From Acidilobaceae archaeon (GTDB lineage Archaea > Thermoproteota > Thermoprotei_A > Sulfolobales > Acidilobaceae): a stretch of 38,292 nucleotides of DNA. The stretch is taken from the NCBI GenBank assembly GCA_028276165.1, contig JAPYWV010000007.1:1-38292 (forward strand). The letters run 5' to 3'. The notes beneath the pieces are model-generated. The model worked only from the letters and a program-made list of their open reading frames with translations. It searched no databases and was not told where the DNA came from. The position numbers and the translations under genes are program-made. Shown piece by piece: positions 1 through 9,619 of this stretch (within the stretch, counting starts at the first letter, position 1; every line of letters begins with the position of its first letter).

Positions 1-55
1 AAATCTAAGTAGAAGTGTACGGCTAGCGGAGGGCGCTAGCTCTAGTGGATGCTCG

Positions 56-649
56 ATGCTAATTCGAGATCTATTTAGGATAGGGGGCCACCTTCTACGT
101 GGAGGTCTGGGCGCGGTGCTCTCCATACCATATAACCTAGTTGGAGTCTCGGGGAGGAGGCTCGGGTTAGACGCGTTTTTCTGGACGAGGTTAGACCTTC
201 CGTATAGGAGGGTTCTCCTAGTGAGAGATTCTAGATGGCTTAGTAGGGAGCCTCTAGGTTGTGAACTTAAACCTGAGGTTAGAGTAGAGGATCAGATTAG
301 GGGTTTGACTGAGATAGCTGGTTTCAGTGGGTACTTTGAGGAGGGTAGAAGGGGCATGCCTTTTTCCCCAATGTTGAGGTTAGCCTCCCTCATAGTACCC
401 TATAGGGTTGCGGAGAAGGTGTGGGAGCAGGTTATCGATGCTATGGTTTTAGATGAGGTTGAGATGGCTAGGGTTATAGCTAGGAGGTTGCTAGAGCTAG
501 GTTCTTTGGAGCCATTAGGGGAGGTTTGGTGGTTAAATGTTAGTGTTAGAGATCGGGTTGTGGAGGATAAGGTATTAGGCTATCTATCCAGGGTTGGTAA
601 GGCGTTCTCCTCAAGTCTTGTTGAGGTCGTTAGAATGTGTAGGTGCTAG
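56..649 (+). CDS. hypothetical protein, 197 aa
   Basis: Long ORF with codon usage like its neighbours; no family recognised. Confidence 0.6.
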   Translation: MLIRDLFRIGGHLLRGGLGAVLSIPYNLVGVSGRRLGLDAFFWTRLDLPYRRVLLVRDSRWLSREPLGCELKPEVRVEDQIRGLTEIAGFSGYFEEGRRGMPFSPMLRLASLIVPYRVAEKVWEQVIDAMVLDEVEMARVIARRLLELGSLEPLGEVWWLNVSVRDRVVEDKVLGYLSRVGKAFSSSLVEVVRMCRC

Positions 650-726
650 AGCTCTCCTATTTCGTTTAAGCCCGTAGGGTCATTTAAGTTAAGGCTACCC
701 TAGTATATAGTGGTGGTGCTGGCCTC

Positions 727-1902
727 GTGCCAGCTAATCTACCTGCCGAGGCTAAGGCTAAGCTTGCTAAGTACAGTGAGGCTAGGACCATTGAGGAGAA
801 GATTAGGGCTCTCGAGGAGTTTATTAGCAGTGTTCCTAAGCATAAGGGTACCGAGAATATAATGTTGTGGGCTAGGAGGAGGCTTGCGGAGCTCCGTGAG
901 GAGCTTGAGCTCAGGAAGAGGAAGAAGGTTGGCGGTGGTGGCCCGCAGTTTTTCGTAGAGAAGGGGGGTGTTGCTCAGGTTGTCCTACTAGGGCCTCCTA
1001 ATGTTGGTAAGAGTAGTATCCTAGCTAGGCTTACCAACGCTAAGCCCGAGATATCACCTTACCCGTTCACCACTAAGACACCGATACCCGGGATGCTGGT
1101 CTACGAGGATGTGCAGATACAGCTTGTGGATACACCTCCCCTAAACCTGGTAGATACAGATAGTAGTTTGAATAACAGGGTTTTAGGGCTGGCTAGGAAC
1201 GCTGACGCTATAGTCCTCGTGTTCAGCGTGGATCTCGTAGACCTAGAGGATGTTGTTAGGAGAACTCTAGACCTACTGGAGGGTAGGGGTATAGTTGTGA
1301 CACGCCTCAAGGGGGTCGTGAGGGTTAGGAGGAGTAGGGGTGTTGAGGGGGTCAAGGTAGTAGGGCCTGGGAGGCTCCTAGGGTTTACAGTAGACGACCT
1401 AGCTAAGCTCCTAGCCAGCTATAGGATCTACAATGCAGTGGTCGAGGTTGAAGGCGATGTCACCCTCGATGATGTGGAGTCAGCCATAATAACATCTAAG
1501 GTTTACAAACCAGCCATAGTCCTAGTTAATAAGATCGACCTAGTGGACGAGCCCGGAGACGTCCTAAAAAGGCTATCAAAAATCATACCAGGAGATGTAC
1601 CCATAGTACCCGTGTCGGCTGAAAGAGGGCTAGGCCTCGAAACCGTAGGCAGGATGGTGTTCGAGAAGCTGGATTTAATAAGAGTTTACACTAAGAGCCC
1701 TAATAAAGAGCCGGACCCAAGACCTCTGGTTGTTAGGAGGGGTGTAACCGTCATAGAGGTTGCCGGGATGGTCCACGCTAGGCTAGCTAAGAACTTCAAA
1801 TACGCTAGGGTATGGGGTAAGAGCGTTAAATACCCAGGCCAGAGGGTTGGGGGAGATCACGTATTAGAGGACGGTGATATCGTGGAAATCCATGCAAGTT
1901 GA
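727..1902 (+). CDS. DRG/Obg-family GTPase with C-terminal TGS domain
   Basis: GTG start; G1 GPPNVGKSS, DTPP, NKIDLV, VPVSAERGLG; C-terminal TGS-like region (VIEVAGMVHARLAKNFKYARVWGKSVKYPGQRVGGDHVLEDGDIVEI). Confidence 0.93.
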   Translation: MPANLPAEAKAKLAKYSEARTIEEKIRALEEFISSVPKHKGTENIMLWARRRLAELREELELRKRKKVGGGGPQFFVEKGGVAQVVLLGPPNVGKSSILARLTNAKPEISPYPFTTKTPIPGMLVYEDVQIQLVDTPPLNLVDTDSSLNNRVLGLARNADAIVLVFSVDLVDLEDVVRRTLDLLEGRGIVVTRLKGVVRVRRSRGVEGVKVVGPGRLLGFTVDDLAKLLASYRIYNAVVEVEGDVTLDDVESAIITSKVYKPAIVLVNKIDLVDEPGDVLKRLSKIIPGDVPIVPVSAERGLGLETVGRMVFEKLDLIRVYTKSPNKEPDPRPLVVRRGVTVIEVAGMVHARLAKNFKYARVWGKSVKYPGQRVGGDHVLEDGDIVEIHAS

Positions 1903-2012
1903 GACAAGGGTTTTACCAATCACAGTTAGGGGCAACCCTACTCCCTTCGTCAGGATGGCCCCCAGCATCCCGGGAGTCTTAACTACCATGTTATGAGGAG
2001 TTCATAAGCTCT

Positions 2013-2078
2013 AGCTGGGGTACAGGATGCCCGGTGCCTGGGGGTTGCTACCCCTAGGCAGGCGGCCCCCTGCCAGCT
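2013..2078. other. Candidate structured RNA or terminator-like fold in a convergent intergenic region
   Basis: Outer AGCTGG/CCAGCT arms enclosing a 10-bp hairpin TGCCTGGGGG-ttgcta-CCCCTAGGCA (one G:U). Confidence 0.3.
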
Positions 2079-2200
2079 GAGGAAGCAATACCTCTAGGAT
2101 GTGGATCCAGTAGAGAAATGGAGGGTTTGCCTCTGAACAGACTGATAAACCGCTCGGGGGGCCTGGCGCAAGGCTAGTCCTCCGGGGATGGGGGGCGGGG

Positions 2201-2884
2201 TCACAGTATGTAGCCTATGTAAGGGTATGCTAGGATTACCATTGATGTGAACGCTATGAGTATGTTATCATCTATAGGTCCTACCTCGATCCTCTCAACT
2301 ATAACAGCTACTATTGCTGCTAGGAGCCCGTAGAGTCCAGCGTACATGTAGCCTACGGGTATGCATACGATGGCCATTGCTAGGTTGCCGTACCAGTGTT
2401 TCGTCCTGTAGCCGAATATAGCGTTTCTAACGATCCCTGTAACAGCATCACCGTAGGATATGAATATCGCTGGTAGTACTGCGACGAAGGGGTCAGGGTA
2501 TATGTGCCATAGTATGAAGATGGTTAAACCCCAGGCTAGGACGAAGTTAACCTCGTAGGCGTTATCAGGTGCTTGGAACCAGTAGAGGGGCCTATACCTC
2601 CTAGCTATGGTTAAGAGTACGGCTAAAGCTATGGAGGCTAGGAGTGGGAATAAAGGTGATGTGTACAGGTGTGGGACGAGGATGGCAACCATACCCCCAG
2701 CGAACATGTGTATAAGCTTCCTAGCATAATACCTAGCGGAGTTCTCCGAAATACCTCTTGAGATGAGGATCTTGTAGACGGGTAACGTTGCGAATATAAC
2801 GAGGAGGACGTAGATGGAGAGGAACACCGTGTACAAAGCCTCAGTCCCGTAATCAAGGGGTTCTATGAAGCTTACTACAACCAC
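2201..2884 (-). CDS. Dolichol kinase / phosphatidate cytidylyltransferase-like integral membrane protein
   Basis: Multiple hydrophobic helices; RKLIHMFAGG motif and SYGDAVTGIVRN typical of the SEC59/dolichol kinase-like family. Confidence 0.7.
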   Translation of the reverse strand: MVVVSFIEPLDYGTEALYTVFLSIYVLLVIFATLPVYKILISRGISENSARYYARKLIHMFAGGMVAILVPHLYTSPLFPLLASIALAVLLTIARRYRPLYWFQAPDNAYEVNFVLAWGLTIFILWHIYPDPFVAVLPAIFISYGDAVTGIVRNAIFGYRTKHWYGNLAMAIVCIPVGYMYAGLYGLLAAIVAVIVERIEVGPIDDNILIAFTSMVILAYPYIGYIL

Positions 2885-3064
2885 CTTAACACCACCGACT
2901 CTACAGCCGTGTACCCTTAGGTATTTTTAAATTTTAATGGTAACGGTGGATGAGAGGAGCTCGCCTCCCGGATTCCTCCTCATTATATCAGGTAAGTTAA
3001 GCTAGCTCATCGCTCCCTTTCTGCACTTTCCATCTTACGGTTTTAAATCTTTAGTATTAGAGTG

Positions 3065-4009
3065 CTACTCTTTCGAAACGCTCTCACAGAGTGTTGATTC
3101 CCCTACGCTCCTTACCAGTAGTGTTATCCCTATTATCAGCCCTGCTAGCTTGGATAGTTTTGGTTTAACTGTTGCCACACTATCGGCTTCAGCTCTCAGA
3201 TCCTCTGCCTGCTTTAAGGCCATTGTTATTCTTCTGCTACTCTTATTCGATAGCCCTCCGAACGCCTCCAATAGTACTGTTTTAAGCTTTCTTATCAAAT
3301 CCTCTGGGGTCTCGTCGAGCTTTAAAAGCTCCTCGTATACGTGCTCTAGCATGTGGGGGATTATTGTTAGAGGTGTAGCTACACTAGGGTCTATGGAGTC
3401 GGCTTCACATATGGTTAGCCCATGTTTCCTGAGGGTTCTACCTATTGTTCTAGCTAGATCCTCTGCCTCACTAGCAAGCCTTCTAATGACATCAGGGTTA
3501 ACGGGTTTCTTTTTAGCCTGCTCTATCACATCCATTAGCTCCTGTATCTTAGCATTGTATTGTTTGATGAGCCTTAGGGGGGTTTCAGGCTCGACTCCAT
3601 CAAAGGAGATTACTATCTCGTTAAACCCCATGTTAACACTCTTAACCTTAGGATGCTTTTTAGCCTCGTCGACGAGCTTTAATACAACGTCGGATGGCTC
3701 GCTTTGAGGTAGCTGGGCAATAAACCTCTTATAGCCCTTAACGTACAAGCAGTCGATGAGAGGTGTTAAACCAGTTTCTACAAGATGCTGGGGTAACCTT
3801 AACCTTATAGTCTCAGCTATCTGAACCATGTTAGAGTCCGGTGGGAATATCTTCAGGTGACTACCCTCATCAACTATGATAAGAGTGTCCCCGACATCCA
3901 AACCAATCTTCCTAGCCCAGGACTTGGGCAGAGTTATTATCAAGCTGGACCCTCCTAGTTTCTGAACACGCCTCTTGATAATGTTAACGCTCAACCTCCA
4001 ACACCACAC
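3065..4009 (-). CDS. AbrB/SpoVT-like DNA-binding domain fused to PhoU-like domain
   Basis: N-terminal RRVQKLGGSSLIITLPKSWARKIGLDVGDTLIIV (swapped-hairpin AbrB) followed by helical PhoU-like region; true start may be an internal TTG (LSVNIIKRR). Confidence 0.8.
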   Translation of the reverse strand: MWCWRLSVNIIKRRVQKLGGSSLIITLPKSWARKIGLDVGDTLIIVDEGSHLKIFPPDSNMVQIAETIRLRLPQHLVETGLTPLIDCLYVKGYKRFIAQLPQSEPSDVVLKLVDEAKKHPKVKSVNMGFNEIVISFDGVEPETPLRLIKQYNAKIQELMDVIEQAKKKPVNPDVIRRLASEAEDLARTIGRTLRKHGLTICEADSIDPSVATPLTIIPHMLEHVYEELLKLDETPEDLIRKLKTVLLEAFGGLSNKSSRRITMALKQAEDLRAEADSVATVKPKLSKLAGLIIGITLLVRSVGESTLCESVSKE

Positions 4010-4549
4010 ACTTATTTATAACATAAAACGAGCCTTAAATATCTTTAACAGAGTTAAAGAAGGCTCCCATGTCCGCCCCCTGCTAACTATCAGACACCGC
4101 TGTGGGTCAAACCCTAGTGTGTATTAGCTGGAACCGATCCTCGCAGGCCTCGGCCGAGCCATAAAGTCGTGGGGGTTCTCATCCGGGTATAGGTGCTTCT
4201 AGGTAAGCTCTCCTCCTACAATCTCCTCCCTGTGGTTCCATCGTCCACGCATGTAACCCTTAAGACTGCTCTACCTCTCGAAGCCGCCATTAGCCTACTC
4301 GCCACGGTTAGATTGCTTAGAGACTGTAGCTTACAGCCTCTCCTCAGTAAACGGATTAACTGATCTTGAGCTACCGTTCCAGTAGGTGTAATGCCTTAGG
4401 CTAAAACCATAAAGTATCCTCAAGTACCGAGCATCCAGGCGTTTTTGCACCGGTGATCATGAGGGTTCAGAGGTGTTTTAAATTAATGAAGTAGTGGTTG
4501 TCTCCAAGGCTAGGGAGCTTGGGTTCTAACCTCTCCTAGGATGACGGGT

Positions 4550-5503
4550 TTAGGAGTGCATATCTAGTAGTTCCTCCTCACCGCCTTTCTCCACAGCCTT
4601 GCATGTCATTTTTAATGCTATTTGGTCGATAAACCCTATGGATCTAGGTTTGCTTATTGTCGTATCTATCTCTACGATCACGCTAGTCCCTAGATCGTCA
4701 ACACCCCTTATCTTATCCTTTATGACCCCTGTATCCGGCTCTACAGGTATTATGGGCATTACGTAGAGTTTCTCCCTACTACCACTTGTCTCTACTGCTC
4801 CCCCCACCAGTATTATGGGTAATCCTGTCTCCTTGCTTCTTGTTAGGAGGAAGCTAGCCTCCGTCTCTAGGTCCATCGAGAAGGTGTTAGGCCCCACCTG
4901 TTTTATCCCTCCTAGGAAGGGTGATTGGTATGGGAGGGCGAAGCCTAACACTAGGTTGGCCCCCCCTAGTTGCATTACCCTGAATAGCTCCGGGTATGCT
5001 ATATCATCTTCTACGAAGACACCTATTGTAGTGTCGAGCTTATCAAAGCGTATTAGACCTGGAAGCTTCCCACTACTTATCCCGGCTTCTTCTTCATGTC
5101 TACTTAAACTAACCTTCCTATACCTTCCTATAATCTCTCCTTCCGGCGATGTTGCTATAACTGTTAGGTATATCTTGGGCCCGGCTCTCTCTATTATAGG
5201 TCCTCCTACTATGAACACCTTGTACTCGGAGCTCCACCTAGCTATTGTTGAGGCCGTGCTGGAGTGCTTCAATCTAGCAATGTTGGTGGTTATCCTCTCA
5301 GCGTTATTCCACACGAACCTTCTAACCTTACTTTGATCGTAGACCGAGAGGGGGCCTGTGAAGGGGTATGCTGGTAGCACGACGATGTTAACGTAGTCGT
5401 GCTCCTTTAAAAGCCTTGCTATAGCCTCCTCCAGCTTCTTAGCATTACTCCTCTTAGCGTCAAGCCTGATCTTCTCGTATATGATCCCCATCGCCACCTT
5501 CAT
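4550..5503 (-). CDS. Carbon-nitrogen hydrolase (nitrilase) fold protein, catalytic triad apparently lost
   Basis: VVLPAYPFTG / GRYRKVSLSRHEEEAG / TIGVFVEDDIAYPELFR align with nitrilase E/K/C regions, but E is A and C is E. Confidence 0.65.
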   Translation of the reverse strand: MKVAMGIIYEKIRLDAKRSNAKKLEEAIARLLKEHDYVNIVVLPAYPFTGPLSVYDQSKVRRFVWNNAERITTNIARLKHSSTASTIARWSSEYKVFIVGGPIIERAGPKIYLTVIATSPEGEIIGRYRKVSLSRHEEEAGISSGKLPGLIRFDKLDTTIGVFVEDDIAYPELFRVMQLGGANLVLGFALPYQSPFLGGIKQVGPNTFSMDLETEASFLLTRSKETGLPIILVGGAVETSGSREKLYVMPIIPVEPDTGVIKDKIRGVDDLGTSVIVEIDTTISKPRSIGFIDQIALKMTCKAVEKGGEEELLDMHS

Positions 5504-5506
5504 ATG

Positions 5507-8500
5507 CTAAACCTCTCCCATGAGCACCATCCTAGCTTTCCCGAGACACTCCCTAAGCCTATCTGGAACCTCTACACCTGCCTTACTCTCATTAAGCATA
5601 ACAAGCCTTATAGGGAGGGAGAGTCCCTCCACCTCACTGTAGATACCCCCTAGAACCTCGATCCAATCCATCCTACCCTCCTCAACAGCGTCCATGAGCT
5701 TCTCTAGAATCCTAGTCCTCTCCTCTGATACAAGCTGTGGAACCCTCCTCAGGTGGCTAGCGAGGTATCCGTACTCGTCCTCAGAGGCTTCAGCCAGCAC
5801 CTTCGTCAGGAATCTGAAGACATACCTCCCCCTCCTACTAGCTACAATATACCCCCTCTTACCCTTCAAGGGTATAATGTACCTTCTCCTACGTAGTGTT
5901 TCAACTATCTTAGCATAAGTACTAGGCCTCCCAATACCCCTAGCCTTCATCTCCTCAACAAGCTCCCCCTCGGTGTAGGGTGGCTTAGCTCTAATCCTTC
6001 TAGCAGAGACTCTAACCGTTAGAGGGCCTGGCTTAAGGGGCTCCTCTACTCTCACGCTAGGCCAGAGTATTGTGAAGCCCCTGCTCACATCATCGTCGGC
6101 TTTGAAACCCACTATCCTTGAATGCCTCAACTTATAACCCCCTATGTCTATCTCGTACGTTACTCTAACCACATTAGCCTCCTTCATTTGACTAGCAATG
6201 AACCTCCTGAATATCATATCGTAGAGTTTAAGATGCCTCTGTGTCAGCCTCCCCGGGAGCTCGATAGCACCCTCCTCTAGGAGTAGCTGGAGTGTGCCTG
6301 CATCTATGGGCTTGACGGGTCTTATAGCCTCATGTGCTCCACCCTCACCCCACCTACGTGGCTTGTAGAGGGTTGAAGCTAGATCTCCAAACCTACCCTT
6401 AAGGTACTCCCTAGCAACCTCTAAACCCCTATCGCTAACCCTCGTGGAATCCGTCCTATGGTATGTTATGAGACCCCACTCGAATAGGTCCTGGGCTATC
6501 CTCATAGTCTCAGGGGCTCCCATGCCGAGTAGCCTACTAGCATCAGCTATCATGGCATCAGTAGTGTATGGTGGCGGCGGGTTCACCACATCATCCTCCC
6601 TTGAAACCTCCCTTACGCTGATCTCAACCCCCTCTCCCTTCCTAGCAGCCCTCTTAAGCTCGCCTCCAAGCACGGGGGGGATCTCATCCTCTCTTAATAC
6701 AAGAAGGCGAGCGCCATTGTGGAGTATGGTGTAGACGTTGATGGGCTTCTTAGACTCCTCATACCTCTCAACAACCCATCCCAGTGTTGGTGTTTGAACT
6801 CTCCCAGCACTTAGGTTGAAGTTGTACTTCTCAGAACATCCTTCAATCTCAGCGTACACCCCCTTAACCCTCATTTCCTCACAGTAGCTGGGCCAGAAGT
6901 AGCACCAGAGTAGTGGTGATAGTGTGAAGCCAATCCACCTATCCTCAATCCTCCTAACCAGCTGGGCTTCCACAAGCTTCTCATTAATGCCCCTCCGCTC
7001 TCTTAAAGCATCCTCTAGAGCCCTTAGTAGGGCTGTCCTAGTAACCTCGTGGAACTCAAGCCTGTAGATGTTCTTGTTGAATGGTTTTAGTAGAAGTGCT
7101 ATATCCCATCCTATCTTCTCCCCCTCCGTGTCGGGATCCGTCCCCACTAGCACCATATCGACCTCCCATGCAACTCTCCTCAAATCCTCTATTATGTTGA
7201 GTGAATCCCTGATCATTGGACCGCCACATCTGGGGCACGTACTCCTATCATCTGTGAACTGGTGGCCGCAGTTAAGGCACCTCTTTATGCTAGAGAATAC
7301 TGGGATGAAGAATCTACCCCCGTTACCTCTAGCTAGGAGAACCCCGAACATGTCGCCCTCGACTAAGCCGCCTAGGCTCTCCGGTATATCGTTCTCTAAA
7401 GCTCTGGGAACCAAGTCGAATACATGGCCTCCACTAGCGGCTATAGATAGGGTTAGGTTGTGTATTGTAACCTCGTAAACCCTAAGACCTCCGGGGAACA
7501 CCCTCACGCTTGGTTGGCCGAAGAAGGATGCTATGGTTCTAGCCTTGTTAGGAGACTCGACTACGAGTAGAGCTGATTTAACAAGCTCTCCTACAACGAT
7601 CTTACCTTCTAGGATCCTCGAGACCTTCTCTCTATCCTCCTCTATCTCTTTTATAAGGTTATCTACAAAACTATCGGTTTCTATGTCCTCTATCTCCCTC
7701 CACTCTATATCAGCTATGGTTCTACCCCTCTCCATTAGGCCTCTGAAGACGTTCATGTTATCTACGACTACTACGCTGAACCCCTTCGTTATACCACCTG
7801 CGTAAAGCCTGCTCGTCCTACCACTAGCTTGTATGTACGTAGCGATATCAGCTACTAGAAGGTACCTCCTCCCATCCTCGACTATAACACCCACATCGTT
7901 TCTAGCCTCTAGCTCCCTCCAAACATCCTCATCCTCTAGAGCTCTTCTAGCGAAGTTGTAGGCCTCAGCTAGTATCCTAGCACTCCTCCCCCCGCTCTCC
8001 ACATCCCCTTCTAGAACCTTATCTGTTAGGAATTGTAGGTATGCTGGGCTGAACCTCCTAATCATCCTCCTTATCTCGGCTAGATACCTTCTAGCACTTT
8101 CAGCCACATCATTCACCTTAACCTCTGATAGTAGCGAGAGGATCCTCACAAGCCTGGTTGGATGCGGTTCTCCTATATCAGCTGAGAATTTATGTCTAGG
8201 GACTCCAGCGAATACAGCGTATTTAACCCTCCTAGGTAGGTCTATGCCTCTAACGAGAGCCCCATAGTAGTTAGCCACCCCTACTAGGACGTCCACCTCG
8301 CCGTCGATGAACTCACGTAGGACCCTGAAGGGGGTTCTAGCGTGGTAGGCTTTAGCGTTAACCCCAGCATTCCTGAGGAGTTCTGCTAGCCTCTCAGCAC
8401 CCTCAATACCCTGATCTAATGGCACGTAGACTAGGGTTCCAGAGCCGAGTCTCTTAACAATCCTTACAACCTCCTCCTCAACACTACCCCTTGGGATCAC

Positions 8501-9511
8501 GTAGGCGTCAACAACATTCCTTAAACCTACATCCCCCCTGCCCCCGGCCTCGAAGCCTAGGAGGACTCTGAACAATCTAACCTTAGACCCTCTAGGTCTT
8601 CCAGTAGCACTACTAACTATTAATCTTGAAACCCCACTCTTGCCCTTAAGCCTACCTCTATACTCCTCCAGCTCCCTCCTAAGCTCCTCAACCCTCCCTC
8701 TCTGACCGTCCTCTCCACTCTCCTCCTGGAGCCTCGCTAGCTCCCTTTGGATACTAAGGATTTTAAGGCCCACGTCTATATCCTCTCCGCTAAACCCCAC
8801 TATCCTTAGTATGGCATCCACGCTCCTCCCACTCTTAAGGACAGCATCTACGTCGTCGACGAATACGAGCTTAAACCTTAGACCTTCGAGGAGCTCCAGG
8901 TTCTTCCTAGCGAAGGCTATGGTTGTTATCAGTACATCGAAATCCCCTGTTTTCAAGAGCTCTAGGACTTTCTCCTTCTCAGCCTTCCTCATCTTACCAT
9001 GGATGGCTATGATCCTCGGAGTGCACCCGGCATTTGAAGCTAGACTTCGGGCCTTCTCCTCAGCCTGCACTACCAGGGTTGTGGTGGGCACTATTATGTA
9101 CGATTTTTCACCCTTCTCGCAGGCTAGGTACAGGGATGCTATTACACCGAATGTTGTTTTACCAACACCGGTTGGAGCTATTATGGTGAAGCTATCACCT
9201 CTAACAAACCTCTTAATCCACGTCCTCTGAGCCCCCCATGGGGGGTATCCTAGGGTTCTCTCGAAGAACTGGGATAGCCTCCTAGCCTCCTCTTCTAGAA
9301 CGTATATCTCCTTGAACCTACCTAGCGTTCCATTCTCTACAAGAGCTTTGTAGATATCCTCTACGCTAGCACCCTCTCCACCAACCTTAGGCATACACCT
9401 TTCGCATGGGAGGCCTAGGTTTAGCCTAGCCTCACTTATAGTACCACCACAGTTAGGGCAGGCCCTCCTATACAGGCTCCTCCCTATGGTGGGTAGCAAC
9501 GCTTGTACCAT
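5507..9511 (-). CDS. rgy: Reverse gyrase
   Basis: N-terminal zinc finger CPNCGG...CERC; Walker A APTGVGKTT; VDDVD; QASGRTSRLYAGG; topoisomerase domain VVESPNKARTIASFFG; second Zn finger CLNCGHQFTDDRSTCPRCGG; active-site region GLITYHRTDSTRVSD. Confidence 0.98.
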   Translation of the reverse strand: MVQALLPTIGRSLYRRACPNCGGTISEARLNLGLPCERCMPKVGGEGASVEDIYKALVENGTLGRFKEIYVLEEEARRLSQFFERTLGYPPWGAQRTWIKRFVRGDSFTIIAPTGVGKTTFGVIASLYLACEKGEKSYIIVPTTTLVVQAEEKARSLASNAGCTPRIIAIHGKMRKAEKEKVLELLKTGDFDVLITTIAFARKNLELLEGLRFKLVFVDDVDAVLKSGRSVDAILRIVGFSGEDIDVGLKILSIQRELARLQEESGEDGQRGRVEELRRELEEYRGRLKGKSGVSRLIVSSATGRPRGSKVRLFRVLLGFEAGGRGDVGLRNVVDAYVIPRGSVEEEVVRIVKRLGSGTLVYVPLDQGIEGAERLAELLRNAGVNAKAYHARTPFRVLREFIDGEVDVLVGVANYYGALVRGIDLPRRVKYAVFAGVPRHKFSADIGEPHPTRLVRILSLLSEVKVNDVAESARRYLAEIRRMIRRFSPAYLQFLTDKVLEGDVESGGRSARILAEAYNFARRALEDEDVWRELEARNDVGVIVEDGRRYLLVADIATYIQASGRTSRLYAGGITKGFSVVVVDNMNVFRGLMERGRTIADIEWREIEDIETDSFVDNLIKEIEEDREKVSRILEGKIVVGELVKSALLVVESPNKARTIASFFGQPSVRVFPGGLRVYEVTIHNLTLSIAASGGHVFDLVPRALENDIPESLGGLVEGDMFGVLLARGNGGRFFIPVFSSIKRCLNCGHQFTDDRSTCPRCGGPMIRDSLNIIEDLRRVAWEVDMVLVGTDPDTEGEKIGWDIALLLKPFNKNIYRLEFHEVTRTALLRALEDALRERRGINEKLVEAQLVRRIEDRWIGFTLSPLLWCYFWPSYCEEMRVKGVYAEIEGCSEKYNFNLSAGRVQTPTLGWVVERYEESKKPINVYTILHNGARLLVLREDEIPPVLGGELKRAARKGEGVEISVREVSREDDVVNPPPPYTTDAMIADASRLLGMGAPETMRIAQDLFEWGLITYHRTDSTRVSDRGLEVAREYLKGRFGDLASTLYKPRRWGEGGAHEAIRPVKPIDAGTLQLLLEEGAIELPGRLTQRHLKLYDMIFRRFIASQMKEANVVRVTYEIDIGGYKLRHSRIVGFKADDDVSRGFTILWPSVRVEEPLKPGPLTVRVSARRIRAKPPYTEGELVEEMKARGIGRPSTYAKIVETLRRRRYIIPLKGKRGYIVASRRGRYVFRFLTKVLAEASEDEYGYLASHLRRVPQLVSEERTRILEKLMDAVEEGRMDWIEVLGGIYSEVEGLSLPIRLVMLNESKAGVEVPDRLRECLGKARMVLMGEV

Positions 9512-9619
9512 AAACTCGCCTTCCCCCCATTTTAATGGTAACCTCTACGATGTTAAAGGTTAAATATCTTAGTTGAACTCCTATCCAGAGGGGCTAGTGT
9601 TAGGGGTAGCTGGGAGGCT

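Noticed and set aside
1903-2200. RNase P or SRP RNA
   Set aside because: Could not locate the conserved RNase P GAAAGUCC-type core or the SRP helix 8 motif; left as generic structured-RNA candidate only
7056-9230. Several ORFs of 60-139 aa antisense or out of frame within reverse gyrase
   Set aside because: Shadow ORFs of a strongly supported CDS, with low-complexity Ser/Leu-rich composition; same reasoning applied to other ORFs opposite hsdR, hsdM, gltX, tldD and the transporters
5507-9511. Intein in reverse gyrase
   Set aside because: No splicing-junction motifs or homing endonuclease blocks seen; the domain order reads continuously
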